This document shows positions 9,922 to 17,745 of a DNA stretch of 64,000 nucleotides, in pieces; position 1 is the first letter of the stretch, and each line of letters opens with the position of its first letter. The notes beneath the pieces are model-generated. The model was not told where the DNA came from, ran no database searches, and saw only the letters and a program-made list of their open reading frames with translations. The stretch is from Streptomyces sp. XY006 (GTDB lineage Bacteria; Actinomycetota; Actinomycetes; Streptomycetales; Streptomycetaceae). The stretch spans positions 124,001-188,000 of the forward strand of contig NZ_NOKT01000010.1 of assembly GCF_002237655.1 (NCBI RefSeq), read 5' to 3'. The position numbers were made by a program, and so were the translations under genes.

Positions 9922-10737
9922 GTGACCGACCCCCTGCACTCGGATCTGCTCGCACTCGCCCAGGAGGCCGCCCGCCGCGCCGGCGCGCTGCTGCGGGACG
10001 GCCGCCCGGCCGACCTGGCGGTCGCCGCGACGAAGTCCAGCCCCATCGACGTCGTCACGGAGATGGACATCGCGGCGGAGAAGCTGATCACGGGACTGAT
10101 CGCAGAGCACCGCCCGGACGACGGCATCCTCGGCGAGGAGGGCGCCTCCACCGAGGGCACCAGCGGCGTCCGCTGGGTGATCGACCCCCTCGACGGCACG
10201 GTCAACTACCTCTACGGACTGCCCACCTGGTCCGTCTCCGTCGCCGCCGAACAGGACGGCGAGACCGTGGTCGGAGTCGTCACGGCCCCGATGCGCGGCG
10301 AGACGTTCCACGCGGTGCGCGGGCACGGCGCCTGGGCCACCGGCGCCTGGGACGGCGAACGCCGGCTGGCCTGCCGCCCCGCGCCGCCCCTGGACCAGGC
10401 CCTGGTCTCCACCGGCTTCAACTACGTCGCCGAGGTCCGCGCCCACCAAGCGGAGGTCGCCCGGCGGCTGATCCCGCTGCTGCGCGACATCCGGCGCGGC
10501 GGTTCGGCGGCGGTCGACCTGTGCGACTTGGCCGCGGGACGCCTCGACGGCTACTACGAGCGCGGACTGCACGCCTGGGACCTCGCGGCGGGCGACCTGA
10601 TCGCCCGGGAAGCGGGCGCGCTGACCGGTGGACGCCCCGGAGAGCGCCCCTCGGGCGACCTGACGGTCGCCGGGACCCCGGGCGTCTTCGAGCCCCTCCA
10701 GCGCCTCCTGGAGGACTTCGGCGCCTGGCACGACTGA
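9922..10737 (+). CDS. Inositol monophosphatase family protein
   Basis: A 271-residue lithium-sensitive phosphatase fold. Metal-binding motifs are TEMDIAAE, LGEEG, the signature WVIDPLDGTVNY, and the C-terminal WDLAAGDLIAREAG. It dephosphorylates inositol 1-phosphate or a related sugar phosphate. The GTG start has GAGGAG just upstream and the gene is eight bases after ferrochelatase, so the two form an operon as in S. coelicolor. Confidence 0.92.
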   Translation: MTDPLHSDLLALAQEAARRAGALLRDGRPADLAVAATKSSPIDVVTEMDIAAEKLITGLIAEHRPDDGILGEEGASTEGTSGVRWVIDPLDGTVNYLYGLPTWSVSVAAEQDGETVVGVVTAPMRGETFHAVRGHGAWATGAWDGERRLACRPAPPLDQALVSTGFNYVAEVRAHQAEVARRLIPLLRDIRRGGSAAVDLCDLAAGRLDGYYERGLHAWDLAAGDLIAREAGALTGGRPGERPSGDLTVAGTPGVFEPLQRLLEDFGAWHD

Positions 10738-10901
10738 GAGGCCCCCCGCCGGCCGGCGGAACGGCGGCAGCGCCACGGCGAACGACGGCCGGCGGAAGGC
10801 AGCAGCACCGCAAGGCCCGGCGAACGACGGCCGGCGGTACCTCGAACACCCCGTGAACACCGCCGAGGGCACCGTCGTGAACACCGCCGTGAGACAAAGC
10901 G

Positions 10902-10934
10902 GCGGGCTCCGGCGCTGGATTCGCCGGGGCCCGC
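10902..10934. terminator. Terminator hairpin
   Basis: A 13-bp stem with one G-T pair and a seven-base loop (GCGGGCTCCGGCG with CGCCGGGGCCCGC). On the minus strand it is followed by GCTTTGTC. It ends the small minus-strand gene and probably also the hemH operon. Just upstream (10742-10840) three copies of a CGAACGACGGCCGGCGG-like sequence occur. Confidence 0.65.
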
Positions 10935-10949
10935 CGTACAAGCCTTGAG

Positions 10950-11123
10950 TCAGACGCTCGTCGCGCCGACCTCCACACCGTGCTCGGCGGCGAGACGGCG
11001 CAGGTCATCGAGCTCACCCTGCTCCACCTCGACGAGGAACTCGTCGCCCTCGTCGCGAGCCCGGGACAGATCGGACTCGGTCGCCCTTATGCGCTGCAGA
11101 AGTCCTGCGGTGAATGCGTCCAT
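10950..11123 (-). CDS. Small conserved hypothetical protein (57 aa)
   Basis: A 57-residue acidic protein starting MDAFTAGLLQRIRATESD, predicted almost wholly helical with a heptad-like pattern (LSRARDEGDEFLVEVEQGEL). The ATG at 11123 has GAGGGG about nine bases upstream; the longer reading frame upstream lacks support. S. coelicolor has a small ORF in this same place between the inositol phosphatase and cutR. The function is unknown. Confidence 0.75.
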   Translation of the reverse strand: MDAFTAGLLQRIRATESDLSRARDEGDEFLVEVEQGELDDLRRLAAEHGVEVGATSV

Positions 11124-11534
11124 GCTGCGCCCCCTCGTCCTGGGTCGTGGATAGATGGCACGGGGGTGTGCCGATCGGAAGGGACGATCACGTCTCCTGC
11201 GGATGCCCAGCGCCGCTCGGCTGGGCGGCGGCGGTGCCGGACACCCACGCCCGCTCTGCGGAAAAGCGGATGGTGCGCACCGCATGGTGGTGCGGTACCT
11301 GCAGAGAGTGATCGTGGGATGTAAAGCCGTCCTCCCCAAGCTCCCTTCCGTGGAAACCTAACCGGGGGAGAAAATCTCTTATTCCCCGCCGCCTCCACGG
11401 CCCCGCACCCGCCTTACCTCCGACTTATGGCCGAAAAGGGCAGGATGGAGGGCAACACACCGACACCGTCGAACCCCCTGCCCGCGTGCGCCCGAAGAGC
11501 GCTGTGCGGGCGGACATCAGGAAGGACAAGGGAC
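11124..11534. other. Divergent intergenic region upstream of cutR
   Basis: About 410 bases between a small minus-strand gene and cutRS. It must contain promoters in both directions. I see no clear operator, only an A/T-richer stretch around 11370 (GAGAAAATCTC). Confidence 0.4.
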
Positions 11535-12188
11535 GTGCGCGTACTCGTCGTCGAGGACGAGCAACTGCTCGCCGATGCGGTGGCCACCGGACTGCGCCGG
11601 GAGGCCATGGCGGTCGACGTCGTCTACGACGGTGCGGCCGCCCTGGAACGCATCGGCGTGAACGACTACGACGTGGTCGTCCTCGACCGCGACCTCCCGC
11701 TGGTGCACGGCGACGACGTCTGCCGCAAGATCGTCGAACTCGGCATGCCCACGCGCGTGCTGATGCTCACGGCCTCCGGCGACGTCAGCGACCGTGTGGA
11801 GGGTCTGGAGATCGGCGCCGACGACTACCTGCCCAAGCCGTTCGCCTTCAGCGAGCTCATCGCCCGCGTCCGCGCCCTGGGCCGGCGCACCAGCGTGCCC
11901 CTGCCGCCCGTGCTGGAGCGCGCCGGCATCAAGCTCGACCCCAACCGCCGCGAGGTCTTCCGCGACGGCAAGGAGGTCCAGCTCGCGCCGAAGGAGTTCG
12001 CCGTCCTGGAGGTGCTGATGCGCAGCGAGGGCGCCGTCGTCTCGGCGGAGCAGCTCCTGGAGAAGGCGTGGGACGAGAACACCGACCCGTTCACCAACGT
12101 CGTGCGCGTGACGGTCATGACCCTGCGCCGCAAGCTCGGCGAGCCGCCCGTCATCGTCACCGTCCCCGGCTCCGGCTACCGGATCTGA
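11535..12188 (+). CDS. cutR: Response regulator CutR (OmpR family)
   Basis: A 217-residue regulator: receiver domain with phospho-acceptor Asp51 in VVLDRDLP and the switch Lys in LPKPFAF, then a winged-helix DNA-binding domain ending VTVPGSGYRI. The GTG at 11535 (VRVLVVEDE) is the start; AAGGACAAGGGA precedes it. It pairs with CutS, six bases downstream. In streptomycetes CutRS represses antibiotic production and controls secretion-stress genes. Confidence 0.95.
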   Translation: MRVLVVEDEQLLADAVATGLRREAMAVDVVYDGAAALERIGVNDYDVVVLDRDLPLVHGDDVCRKIVELGMPTRVLMLTASGDVSDRVEGLEIGADDYLPKPFAFSELIARVRALGRRTSVPLPPVLERAGIKLDPNRREVFRDGKEVQLAPKEFAVLEVLMRSEGAVVSAEQLLEKAWDENTDPFTNVVRVTVMTLRRKLGEPPVIVTVPGSGYRI

Positions 12189-12194
12189 TCCCCC

Positions 12195-13427
12195 GTGGCA
12201 GCGACCCCCGCGCCTCCGCAGGCGCCCCCGAAGCCCACCTGGGATCCCAGAAGGCCCGTACCGCCCTTCCCCTGGCTGCGCCCCACCATCCGCATACGGC
12301 TCACGCTGCTGTACGGCGGCATGTTCCTGATCGCCGGCATCCTGCTGCTGTCGATCATCTACCTGCTCGCGGCGCAGGCGCTGAACGTGGGCAGTGACCT
12401 GCCGTTCAAGATCGTCGAGGGCAAGGTCACCAGCGACATCTGCAACCTGCCCGACCAGGCCTCGCCCAGCGAGTTCAACAACGCGATGAACCACTGCGTC
12501 AACGAGCAGCGGCAGAACGCCCTGGACAACCTGCTCAGCCGCTCGCTGCTGGCGCTGCTGGGCCTGGCGGTCATCGCCTTCGCCTTCGGCTACGCCATGG
12601 CGGGGCGCGTCCTGTCGCCGCTGGGCCGGATCACCCGCACCGCCCGCGCGGTGGCGGGCTCGGACCTCTCCCGCCGGATCGAGCTGGACGGCCCGGACGA
12701 CGAGCTGAAGGAGCTGGCGGACACCTTCGACGACATGCTGGAGCGGCTCCAGCGCGCCTTCACCGCCCAGCAGCGCTTCGTCGGCAACGCCTCGCACGAG
12801 CTGCGAACGCCGCTGGCGATCAACCGCACCCTGCTGGAGGTGCACCTGTCCGACCCGGGCGCCCCGGTGGAGCTCCAGCAGCTCGGCAAGACCCTGCTGG
12901 CCACCAACGAGCGCAGCGAGCAGCTGGTGGAAGGGCTGCTGCTGCTCGCCCGCAGCGACAACCAGATCGTCGAGCGGGGCCCGGTGGACCTGGCCGAGGT
13001 CGCCGGGCAGGCCATCGACCAGGTCCACGGCGAGGCCGAGGCCAAGGGCGTGACCATCCGCGGCGAACAGAAGCCCGCAGTCGTCCAGGGCAACGGCGTG
13101 CTGCTGGAGCGGATCGCGCTGAACCTGCTGCAGAACGCCGTGCGCTACAACGTGCCCGAGGGCGGCTGGGTCGAGGTCACCACCGACGTCCAGCACGGCC
13201 AGGCGGTCCTGATCGTGTCCAACACGGGCCCGGTGGTGCCGGCGTACGAGATCGACAACCTCTTCGAGCCGTTCCGGCGGCTGCGCACCGAGCGCACGGG
13301 CAGCGACAAGGGCGTCGGGCTCGGTCTGTCGATCGTCCGCTCCGTGGCCCGGGCACACGGCGGGCACATCTACGCCCAGCCTCGTGATGGAGGGGGGCTC
13401 GTGATGCGAGTCACGCTGCCCATCTGA
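12195..13427 (+). CDS. cutS: Sensor histidine kinase CutS
   Basis: A 410-residue membrane kinase. Transmembrane helices are at about residues 38-60 and 115-137, enclosing an extracytoplasmic loop with two cysteines (about 83 and 101). A HAMP domain follows, then the H-box NASHELRTPLA with His201 and an HATPase domain ending in the G2 box GVGLGLSIVRS. The paired cysteines fit the reported redox or disulfide-stress sensing by CutS. The GTG start is six bases after cutR. Confidence 0.94.
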   Translation: MAATPAPPQAPPKPTWDPRRPVPPFPWLRPTIRIRLTLLYGGMFLIAGILLLSIIYLLAAQALNVGSDLPFKIVEGKVTSDICNLPDQASPSEFNNAMNHCVNEQRQNALDNLLSRSLLALLGLAVIAFAFGYAMAGRVLSPLGRITRTARAVAGSDLSRRIELDGPDDELKELADTFDDMLERLQRAFTAQQRFVGNASHELRTPLAINRTLLEVHLSDPGAPVELQQLGKTLLATNERSEQLVEGLLLLARSDNQIVERGPVDLAEVAGQAIDQVHGEAEAKGVTIRGEQKPAVVQGNGVLLERIALNLLQNAVRYNVPEGGWVEVTTDVQHGQAVLIVSNTGPVVPAYEIDNLFEPFRRLRTERTGSDKGVGLGLSIVRSVARAHGGHIYAQPRDGGGLVMRVTLPI

Positions 13428-13511
13428 GATCATGGCGCCGATCAACTCGGCGACACACGGGGATGTTCGCTTTGCGCGGAATTTCGCAAGGTTCGCCGCA
13501 CCAGCCCCGTG

Positions 13512-13525
13512 TGTGATCGATCACA
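13512..13525. promoter_or_regulatory. Crp-like palindrome
   Basis: TGTGATCGATCACA is a perfect 14-base palindrome and matches the Streptomyces Crp consensus GTG-N6-CAC. It lies about 85 bases after cutS and 310 bases before the DUF4193 gene, within a 405-base gene-free interval. Binding is an inference. Confidence 0.45.
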
Positions 13526-13635
13526 GGGGCGCCTTTCCGGCCATCTACTCTCCGTGATCATGCACCCTGTCGGAAAGCCGGGAAAATCCCGGTTTTCGAG
13601 GGTCTTGATCACGGGAAGTACACGGTGAGACGCCT

Positions 13636-13665
13636 TTGAAGTGCGGCATTCGGACCGTGTACGGT
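13636..13665 (+). promoter_or_regulatory. Putative housekeeping promoter of the DUF4193 gene
   Basis: TTGAAG, an 18-base spacer and TACGGT resemble an HrdB-type promoter about 170 bases upstream of the start codon. The rest of the gap (13428-13832) is A/T-richer than the genes and shows no ORF. Confidence 0.4.
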
Positions 13666-13832
13666 CCCCATCGCCATCCAAGCCGATCACTCGTGAGGAG
13701 TCCGGTTGGGTGTCGATTGAGTAACAGACCTTGATGTGAGGCAAAATCTCCGCCTCAGGTCGGGCACAAGTCCGGCCTCTCACGCGTTACGTGCGCTGGA
13801 GACACCGCAGACACCCAGAGGGGGAGAGCGAC

Positions 13833-14129
13833 ATGGCAACCGATTACGACACTCCACGCAAGACCGACGACGACGTCGACTCGGACAGTCTCGAAGAACT
13901 GAAGGCCCGGAGGAACGACAAGTCGGCCTCCGCCGTGGACGTCGACGAGTTCGAGGCCGCGGAAGGCCTCGAGCTGCCCGGGGCGGACCTCTCGAACGAG
14001 GAGCTGGCCGTCCGGGTGCTTCCGAAGCAGCAGGACGAGTTCACGTGCATGAGCTGCTTCCTGGTGCACCACCGCAGCCAGCTGGCCCGGGAGAAGAACG
14101 GTCAGCCGATCTGCCGCGACTGCGACTGA
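13833..14129 (+). CDS. DUF4193 zinc-ribbon protein
   Basis: A 98-residue acidic protein, highly conserved in actinobacteria. The C-terminal third has two Cys pairs, CMSC and CRDC, that should bind zinc. The ATG at 13833 follows GGGGGAGAG. The family is described in databases only as DUF4193; a link to RNA polymerase or translation has been suggested for similar small ribbon proteins, but nothing here shows it. The next gene starts 13 bases later. Confidence 0.9.
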   Translation: MATDYDTPRKTDDDVDSDSLEELKARRNDKSASAVDVDEFEAAEGLELPGADLSNEELAVRVLPKQQDEFTCMSCFLVHHRSQLAREKNGQPICRDCD

Positions 14130-14142
14130 GGGCGGGTCGGCC

Positions 14143-15117
14143 GTGACTGGCTCGACCCCTCCCTGGAAGCGCCGCTTCTCCAAGCGGAAGGCGGACGAAG
14201 GGCCGATCGACGACGGCCCGCAGTACGGCGCGCGTGACGACGGGCGAGGCTCCACCGGTACGGGGGCGGCCTCGCTCGAACCGGCAGCGGACCGGGGTGA
14301 CCTCCCGGCGTCCGTGGACGTCCCCGCACCCGTCGCCAGGCGGCGGGCGGGGGCGATCCGGGAGCGGGCCAGGCAGAGCGCCCTCAAGGGCGGCGAGAGG
14401 GCCCGTGCGGGCCTCGCCTATCTCGCCGACCGGATCATCGAACTGGCCCCGCGGGTCCCCGTACGGGACCTGGCGACGCTGCGCAGGCAGTTCCCCGGCC
14501 TCGGGCCCGAGGAGCTGGCGGACAAGCTCGTCGCGGGCGCCGCGAAGGCGACGGCGACGGTCGGAGCCGGCGTCGGCGCGGCGGCCATGCTGCCCGTGCC
14601 GCCCGCGATGCCGACGGAACTGGCCGCCGAGGTCACCGGCGTCGCCGCGATCGAGCTCAAGCTGATCGCCGAACTCCACGAGGTCTACGGCGTACGACCG
14701 CCCGGCAACCTCAAGCAGCGCAGCACCGCGTACCTCGACTCGTGGTCGGGGGAGCGCGGCATCGACGCGACCAAGCCGTCGACCTTCAACACGGCGCTGA
14801 ACAGCCGCATGAAGCGCGAGCTGCGCCAGCGGATCATGAAGCGGATGGTCCGCAACATGCCCAACCTGATCCCGTTCATGGTGGGAGCCGCCGTCGGCGC
14901 GGCCATGAACCGCAGCGAGACGAGAAAGCTCGCCGGACGGATCCGTGCGGACCTGCGCAAGGTCCAGGTGCCCTGGGACGCCCTGGAGGCGCTGCCCACC
15001 CTGGAGCAGCCGGCGGACGCCCTTCCGATGGGCGAGATCACCCACGACCCCCTGGGCCACCACGACGACCGCGAGCACCGCGGAAGAGACGCCGGACAGC
15101 AGGACGGCGGGCACTGA
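14143..15117 (+). CDS. Conserved actinobacterial protein with hydrophobic core segments
   Basis: A 324-residue protein found beside cutRS and dut in streptomycetes; its function is unknown. The N-terminal 70 residues are polar and disordered. Two Gly/Ala-rich hydrophobic stretches follow, around residues 135-160 (GAGVGAAAMLPVP) and 245-260 (FMVGAAVGAAMN), separated by a basic helical region. The pattern suggests a membrane-associated protein. The GTG start is 13 bases after the DUF4193 gene, so they are probably one transcript. Confidence 0.8.
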   Translation: MTGSTPPWKRRFSKRKADEGPIDDGPQYGARDDGRGSTGTGAASLEPAADRGDLPASVDVPAPVARRRAGAIRERARQSALKGGERARAGLAYLADRIIELAPRVPVRDLATLRRQFPGLGPEELADKLVAGAAKATATVGAGVGAAAMLPVPPAMPTELAAEVTGVAAIELKLIAELHEVYGVRPPGNLKQRSTAYLDSWSGERGIDATKPSTFNTALNSRMKRELRQRIMKRMVRNMPNLIPFMVGAAVGAAMNRSETRKLAGRIRADLRKVQVPWDALEALPTLEQPADALPMGEITHDPLGHHDDREHRGRDAGQQDGGH

Positions 15118-15183
15118 GGCCCGTCGTCCGCCGGGTGTCCTCCGGGGAGATCCGCCTTGCGGGGGAGGCCCCGAGCGGCTGTG

Positions 15184-15642
15184 CTACTGCGCCTTCGCGG
15201 CGCGCAGCGCCTGCGCCAGCCGCTCCGGCTCGCGCGTCGACAGGTACAGGTAGGGCGTCGGGTCCTGCGGGTCCGTGACCTCCACGCGCAGGGCCGTGGG
15301 GATGTAGGCGCGCAGCAGCAGGAAGGCACGCGGGTCGGCCTTGTGCGTGCGCCAGGCGCGGGCCTCCTCCGCGTCCAGCACCTCCGCCTCGCCCAGGGCC
15401 GCCACCGGGATCCGCGCCTCGCCGGCGATCAGGGCGTCGCCCACGACACGGATGCGGACCGCACCGTACGAACTCGCGGCGACGGCCGCGACCGCGGTGC
15501 CCCCGGCCAGCCCGCCGAGCATCGGCAGCGTGCCGAACGGGAGCAGGACCAGGGCCATGGAGACGCCCACGAGGAACGAGATCAGCCACCAGGTCCGCGG
15601 GGCGGTGAGGCGTTCTTCGTAGGGGGCGGCGGAGAGCTGCAT
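15184..15642 (-). CDS. DUF3093 membrane protein
   Basis: A 152-residue protein with two N-terminal transmembrane helices (about residues 18-37 and 42-60) and a cytoplasmic domain containing YLYLSTREPERLAQAL. It matches the actinobacterial DUF3093 family, usually found beside dut. Its function is unknown. It diverges from the thioesterase gene. Confidence 0.88.
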   Translation of the reverse strand: MQLSAAPYEERLTAPRTWWLISFLVGVSMALVLLPFGTLPMLGGLAGGTAVAAVAASSYGAVRIRVVGDALIAGEARIPVAALGEAEVLDAEEARAWRTHKADPRAFLLLRAYIPTALRVEVTDPQDPTPYLYLSTREPERLAQALRAAKAQ

Positions 15643-15700
15643 GGAGCCAAGCTTGGCACGGTGTCCGCGGCGGGCCGACGCGCGGGTAAGGTCTGCGCCT

Positions 15701-16285
15701 GTGAGTGGTACTTCCGCAGCTCTTCAGCCCCCGGCCGACGCCGTGCCGCCCGTACGTCATCCGGACGCCCCGGCACCGGGAGAACTCCTCGGCGCGCACT
15801 ACGGCCAGTGTTTCGGCTGCGGCGGTGACCAGCCGCACGGGCTGCACCTGGAGGCCCGGGCCGGCGAGGGCGTCTCCCTCACCGCCGAGTTCACCGTGCA
15901 GCCCGCGCACCAGGGGGCGCCGGGCCTGGCGCACGGCGGTGTGCTCGCCAGTGCCCTGGACGAGACGCTCGGCTCGCTGAACTGGCTGCTGCGCACGATC
16001 GCCGTGACCGGCCGGCTGGAGACCGACTTCGTGCGGCCCGTGCCCGTCGGCACCACGCTGCACCTGGAGGCCGAGGTGACGGCCGTGGCCGGGCGGAAGA
16101 TCTACTCGACCGCCACCGGCCGGGTCGGCGGCCCCGAGGGCCCCGTCGCCGTGCGCGCCGACGCGCTCTTCATCGAGGTGAAGGTCGACCACTTCGTCGA
16201 CCACGGCCGCCAGGAGGAGATCCAGGCGGCCATGAACGACCCGGACCAGGTCCGGCGCGCCCGTGCCTTCGAGGTGAACCCGTGA
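15701..16285 (+). CDS. PaaI-type thioesterase (hotdog fold)
   Basis: A 194-residue hotdog protein. The conserved QGAPGLAHGGVLASALDE stretch contains the catalytic and CoA-binding HGG motif. CFGCG near residue 45 is a feature of this actinobacterial subgroup. It should hydrolyse an acyl- or aryl-CoA. I chose GTG 15701 because the longer frame to 15641 runs into the divergent DUF3093 start. Its stop overlaps the dut start, giving translational coupling. Confidence 0.88.
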   Translation: MSGTSAALQPPADAVPPVRHPDAPAPGELLGAHYGQCFGCGGDQPHGLHLEARAGEGVSLTAEFTVQPAHQGAPGLAHGGVLASALDETLGSLNWLLRTIAVTGRLETDFVRPVPVGTTLHLEAEVTAVAGRKIYSTATGRVGGPEGPVAVRADALFIEVKVDHFVDHGRQEEIQAAMNDPDQVRRARAFEVNP

Positions 16286-16833
16286 GCCGCCGGCCCGTGG
16301 ACGTGCTGATCCGCCGCGTCGACCCGGACGTACCGCTCCCGTCGTACGCGCATCCCGGTGACGCGGGGGCCGATCTGCGCACCACCGAGGCGTGCGAACT
16401 GGCGCCCGGGGAGCGGGCCGTGCTGCCCACGGGGGTGTCTGTGGCGCTGCCGGAGGGGTACGCGGCCTTCGTGCACCCGCGATCCGGCCTGGCCGCGCGC
16501 TGCGGCGTCGCCCTGGTGAATGCCCCGGGGACGGTTGATGCCGGGTACCGTGGGGAGATCAAGGTGATCGTGGTGAATCTCGACCCGCGCGAGGCCGTGC
16601 GGTTCGAGCGCTTCGACCGGATTGCCCAACTGGTCGTCCAGCAGGTCGAGAGGGTCCGCTTCCAGGAGGTGGCGGAGCTTTCCGGCTCCGCGCGGGCCGA
16701 GGGGGGCTTCGGGTCCACCGGAGGCCACGCGGCGGTGGACGGGACGAGCGGCACAAGCGGTCAGGCCGCCCTGGGCGGTCAGGCGGGTGGGAATCGATAC
16801 GCTTCGGTCGTATCCGACCGGGAAGGACAGTGA
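16282..16833 (+). CDS. dut: dUTP diphosphatase
   Basis: A 183-residue trimeric dUTPase that hydrolyses dUTP to dUMP. All five motifs are visible: HPGDAGADL, HPRSGLA, GTVDAGYRGEI with the catalytic Asp, RIAQLVV, and the C-terminal GGFGSTG. A Gly/Ser-rich extension of about 35 residues follows motif 5. The GTG start overlaps the thioesterase stop (GTGA), and the DUF3710 gene begins one base after its stop. Confidence 0.96.
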   Translation: MSRRPVDVLIRRVDPDVPLPSYAHPGDAGADLRTTEACELAPGERAVLPTGVSVALPEGYAAFVHPRSGLAARCGVALVNAPGTVDAGYRGEIKVIVVNLDPREAVRFERFDRIAQLVVQQVERVRFQEVAELSGSARAEGGFGSTGGHAAVDGTSGTSGQAALGGQAGGNRYASVVSDREGQ

Positions 16834-16834
16834 C

Positions 16835-17587
16835 GTGTTCGGACGTCGCAAGAAGAGGGATGCCGCCGAGGACGCGGCCGGCGAGGCCGAGCAGGTCGTC
16901 GACGGTGTCGACACTGAGGCGGACGAAGAGGGCGGGCGCCTGAGGCTCGAACCGGCGCCGCGCCCCGACGGACCCTGGGACAGCTCCGAGGTGCGCGACC
17001 CGGCCGAGGGCCGGGTCGACCTGGGAGGCATGTTCGTGCCGGGCGTCGACGGCATGGAGCTCAGGGTCGAGGTCGCGGGCGACGCGATCGTCGCGGCGAC
17101 GGTCGTGCTGCGCGACAGCGCCATCCAGCTGCAGGCCTTCGCCGCACCCAAGCGCGAGGGCATCTGGGGCGAGGTGCGCGAGGAGATCGGCACCGGCATC
17201 ACCCAGCAGGGCGGCATCGTCGACGAGGTCGAGGGTCCGCTCGGCTGGGAGCTGCGCGCCCAGGTCCCGGTCCAGCTGCCGGACGGCACCGGCGGCTTCC
17301 AGGTCGTGCGGTTCGTCGGCGTGGACGGCCCCCGCTGGTTCCTGCGCGGCGTGATCTCGGGCCAGGGCGCGGTGCAGCCGCAGGCCGCCGGGCTGCTGGA
17401 GCAGATCTTCCGGGACACGGTCGTGGTGCGCGGCGAGGGCCCGATGGCGCCCCGCGACCCGATCGTCCTGAAGCTGCCGAACGACGCCCAGATGGTTCCC
17501 GAGGGCGTGCAGCAGGAGGAGGGCTCCCGTTTCGCGGGCGGAATGGGCCAGCTCCAGCGCGGACCGGAGATCACCGAGGTCCGCTGA
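16835..17587 (+). CDS. DUF3710 protein
   Basis: A 250-residue soluble protein starting VFGRRKKRDAAED. It has an acidic linker and then a conserved DUF3710 domain (residues about 55-230, including RWFLRGVISG). The family is restricted to actinobacteria, is normally linked to dut, and has no known function. The GTG at 16835 is preceded by GGAAGGA and lies one base after the dut stop; longer readings in this frame overlap dut and are rejected. Confidence 0.9.
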   Translation: MFGRRKKRDAAEDAAGEAEQVVDGVDTEADEEGGRLRLEPAPRPDGPWDSSEVRDPAEGRVDLGGMFVPGVDGMELRVEVAGDAIVAATVVLRDSAIQLQAFAAPKREGIWGEVREEIGTGITQQGGIVDEVEGPLGWELRAQVPVQLPDGTGGFQVVRFVGVDGPRWFLRGVISGQGAVQPQAAGLLEQIFRDTVVVRGEGPMAPRDPIVLKLPNDAQMVPEGVQQEEGSRFAGGMGQLQRGPEITEVR

Positions 17588-17601
17588 CCGACGAGGACAC
17601 C

Positions 17602-17633
17602 AGGGCCGCATCCCAGCAGGGGTGCGGCCCTTT
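17602..17633 (+). terminator. Rho-independent-like terminator
   Basis: AGGGCCGCA, an inner TCCC/GGGG extension, a four-base loop and TGCGGCCCT form a 13-bp stem followed by TTTCTCG. It ends the thioesterase-dut-DUF3710 operon. Confidence 0.8.
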
Positions 17634-17648
17634 CTCGTGCGCGGAACC

Positions 17649-17677
17649 TTGACGGCGCATTGGTCTGTACCTACCGT
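17649..17677 (+). promoter_or_regulatory. Promoter with a DasR-like box in the spacer
   Basis: TTGACG, a 17-base spacer and TACCGT form a good HrdB-type promoter. The spacer contains TGGTCTGTACCT (17661-17672), which matches 9 of 12 positions of the DasR/chitinase-type operator TGGTCTAGACCA. The box also forms one arm of a wider TTGGTC...GACCAA inverted repeat ending at 17686. A bound repressor here would block RNA polymerase. Confidence 0.5.
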
Positions 17678-17745
17678 CTCCGACCAACGCGCCCGTTCAT
17701 AAAGGCGCTTCACGTTCACATACGAGAACGGAAGGCCCCCCACAC

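Noticed and set aside
11427..11534. Longer N-terminus for CutR from ATG 11427
   Set aside because: The receiver domain starts at VRVLVVEDE; the added residues have no family counterpart, and GTG 11535 has its own ribosome site.
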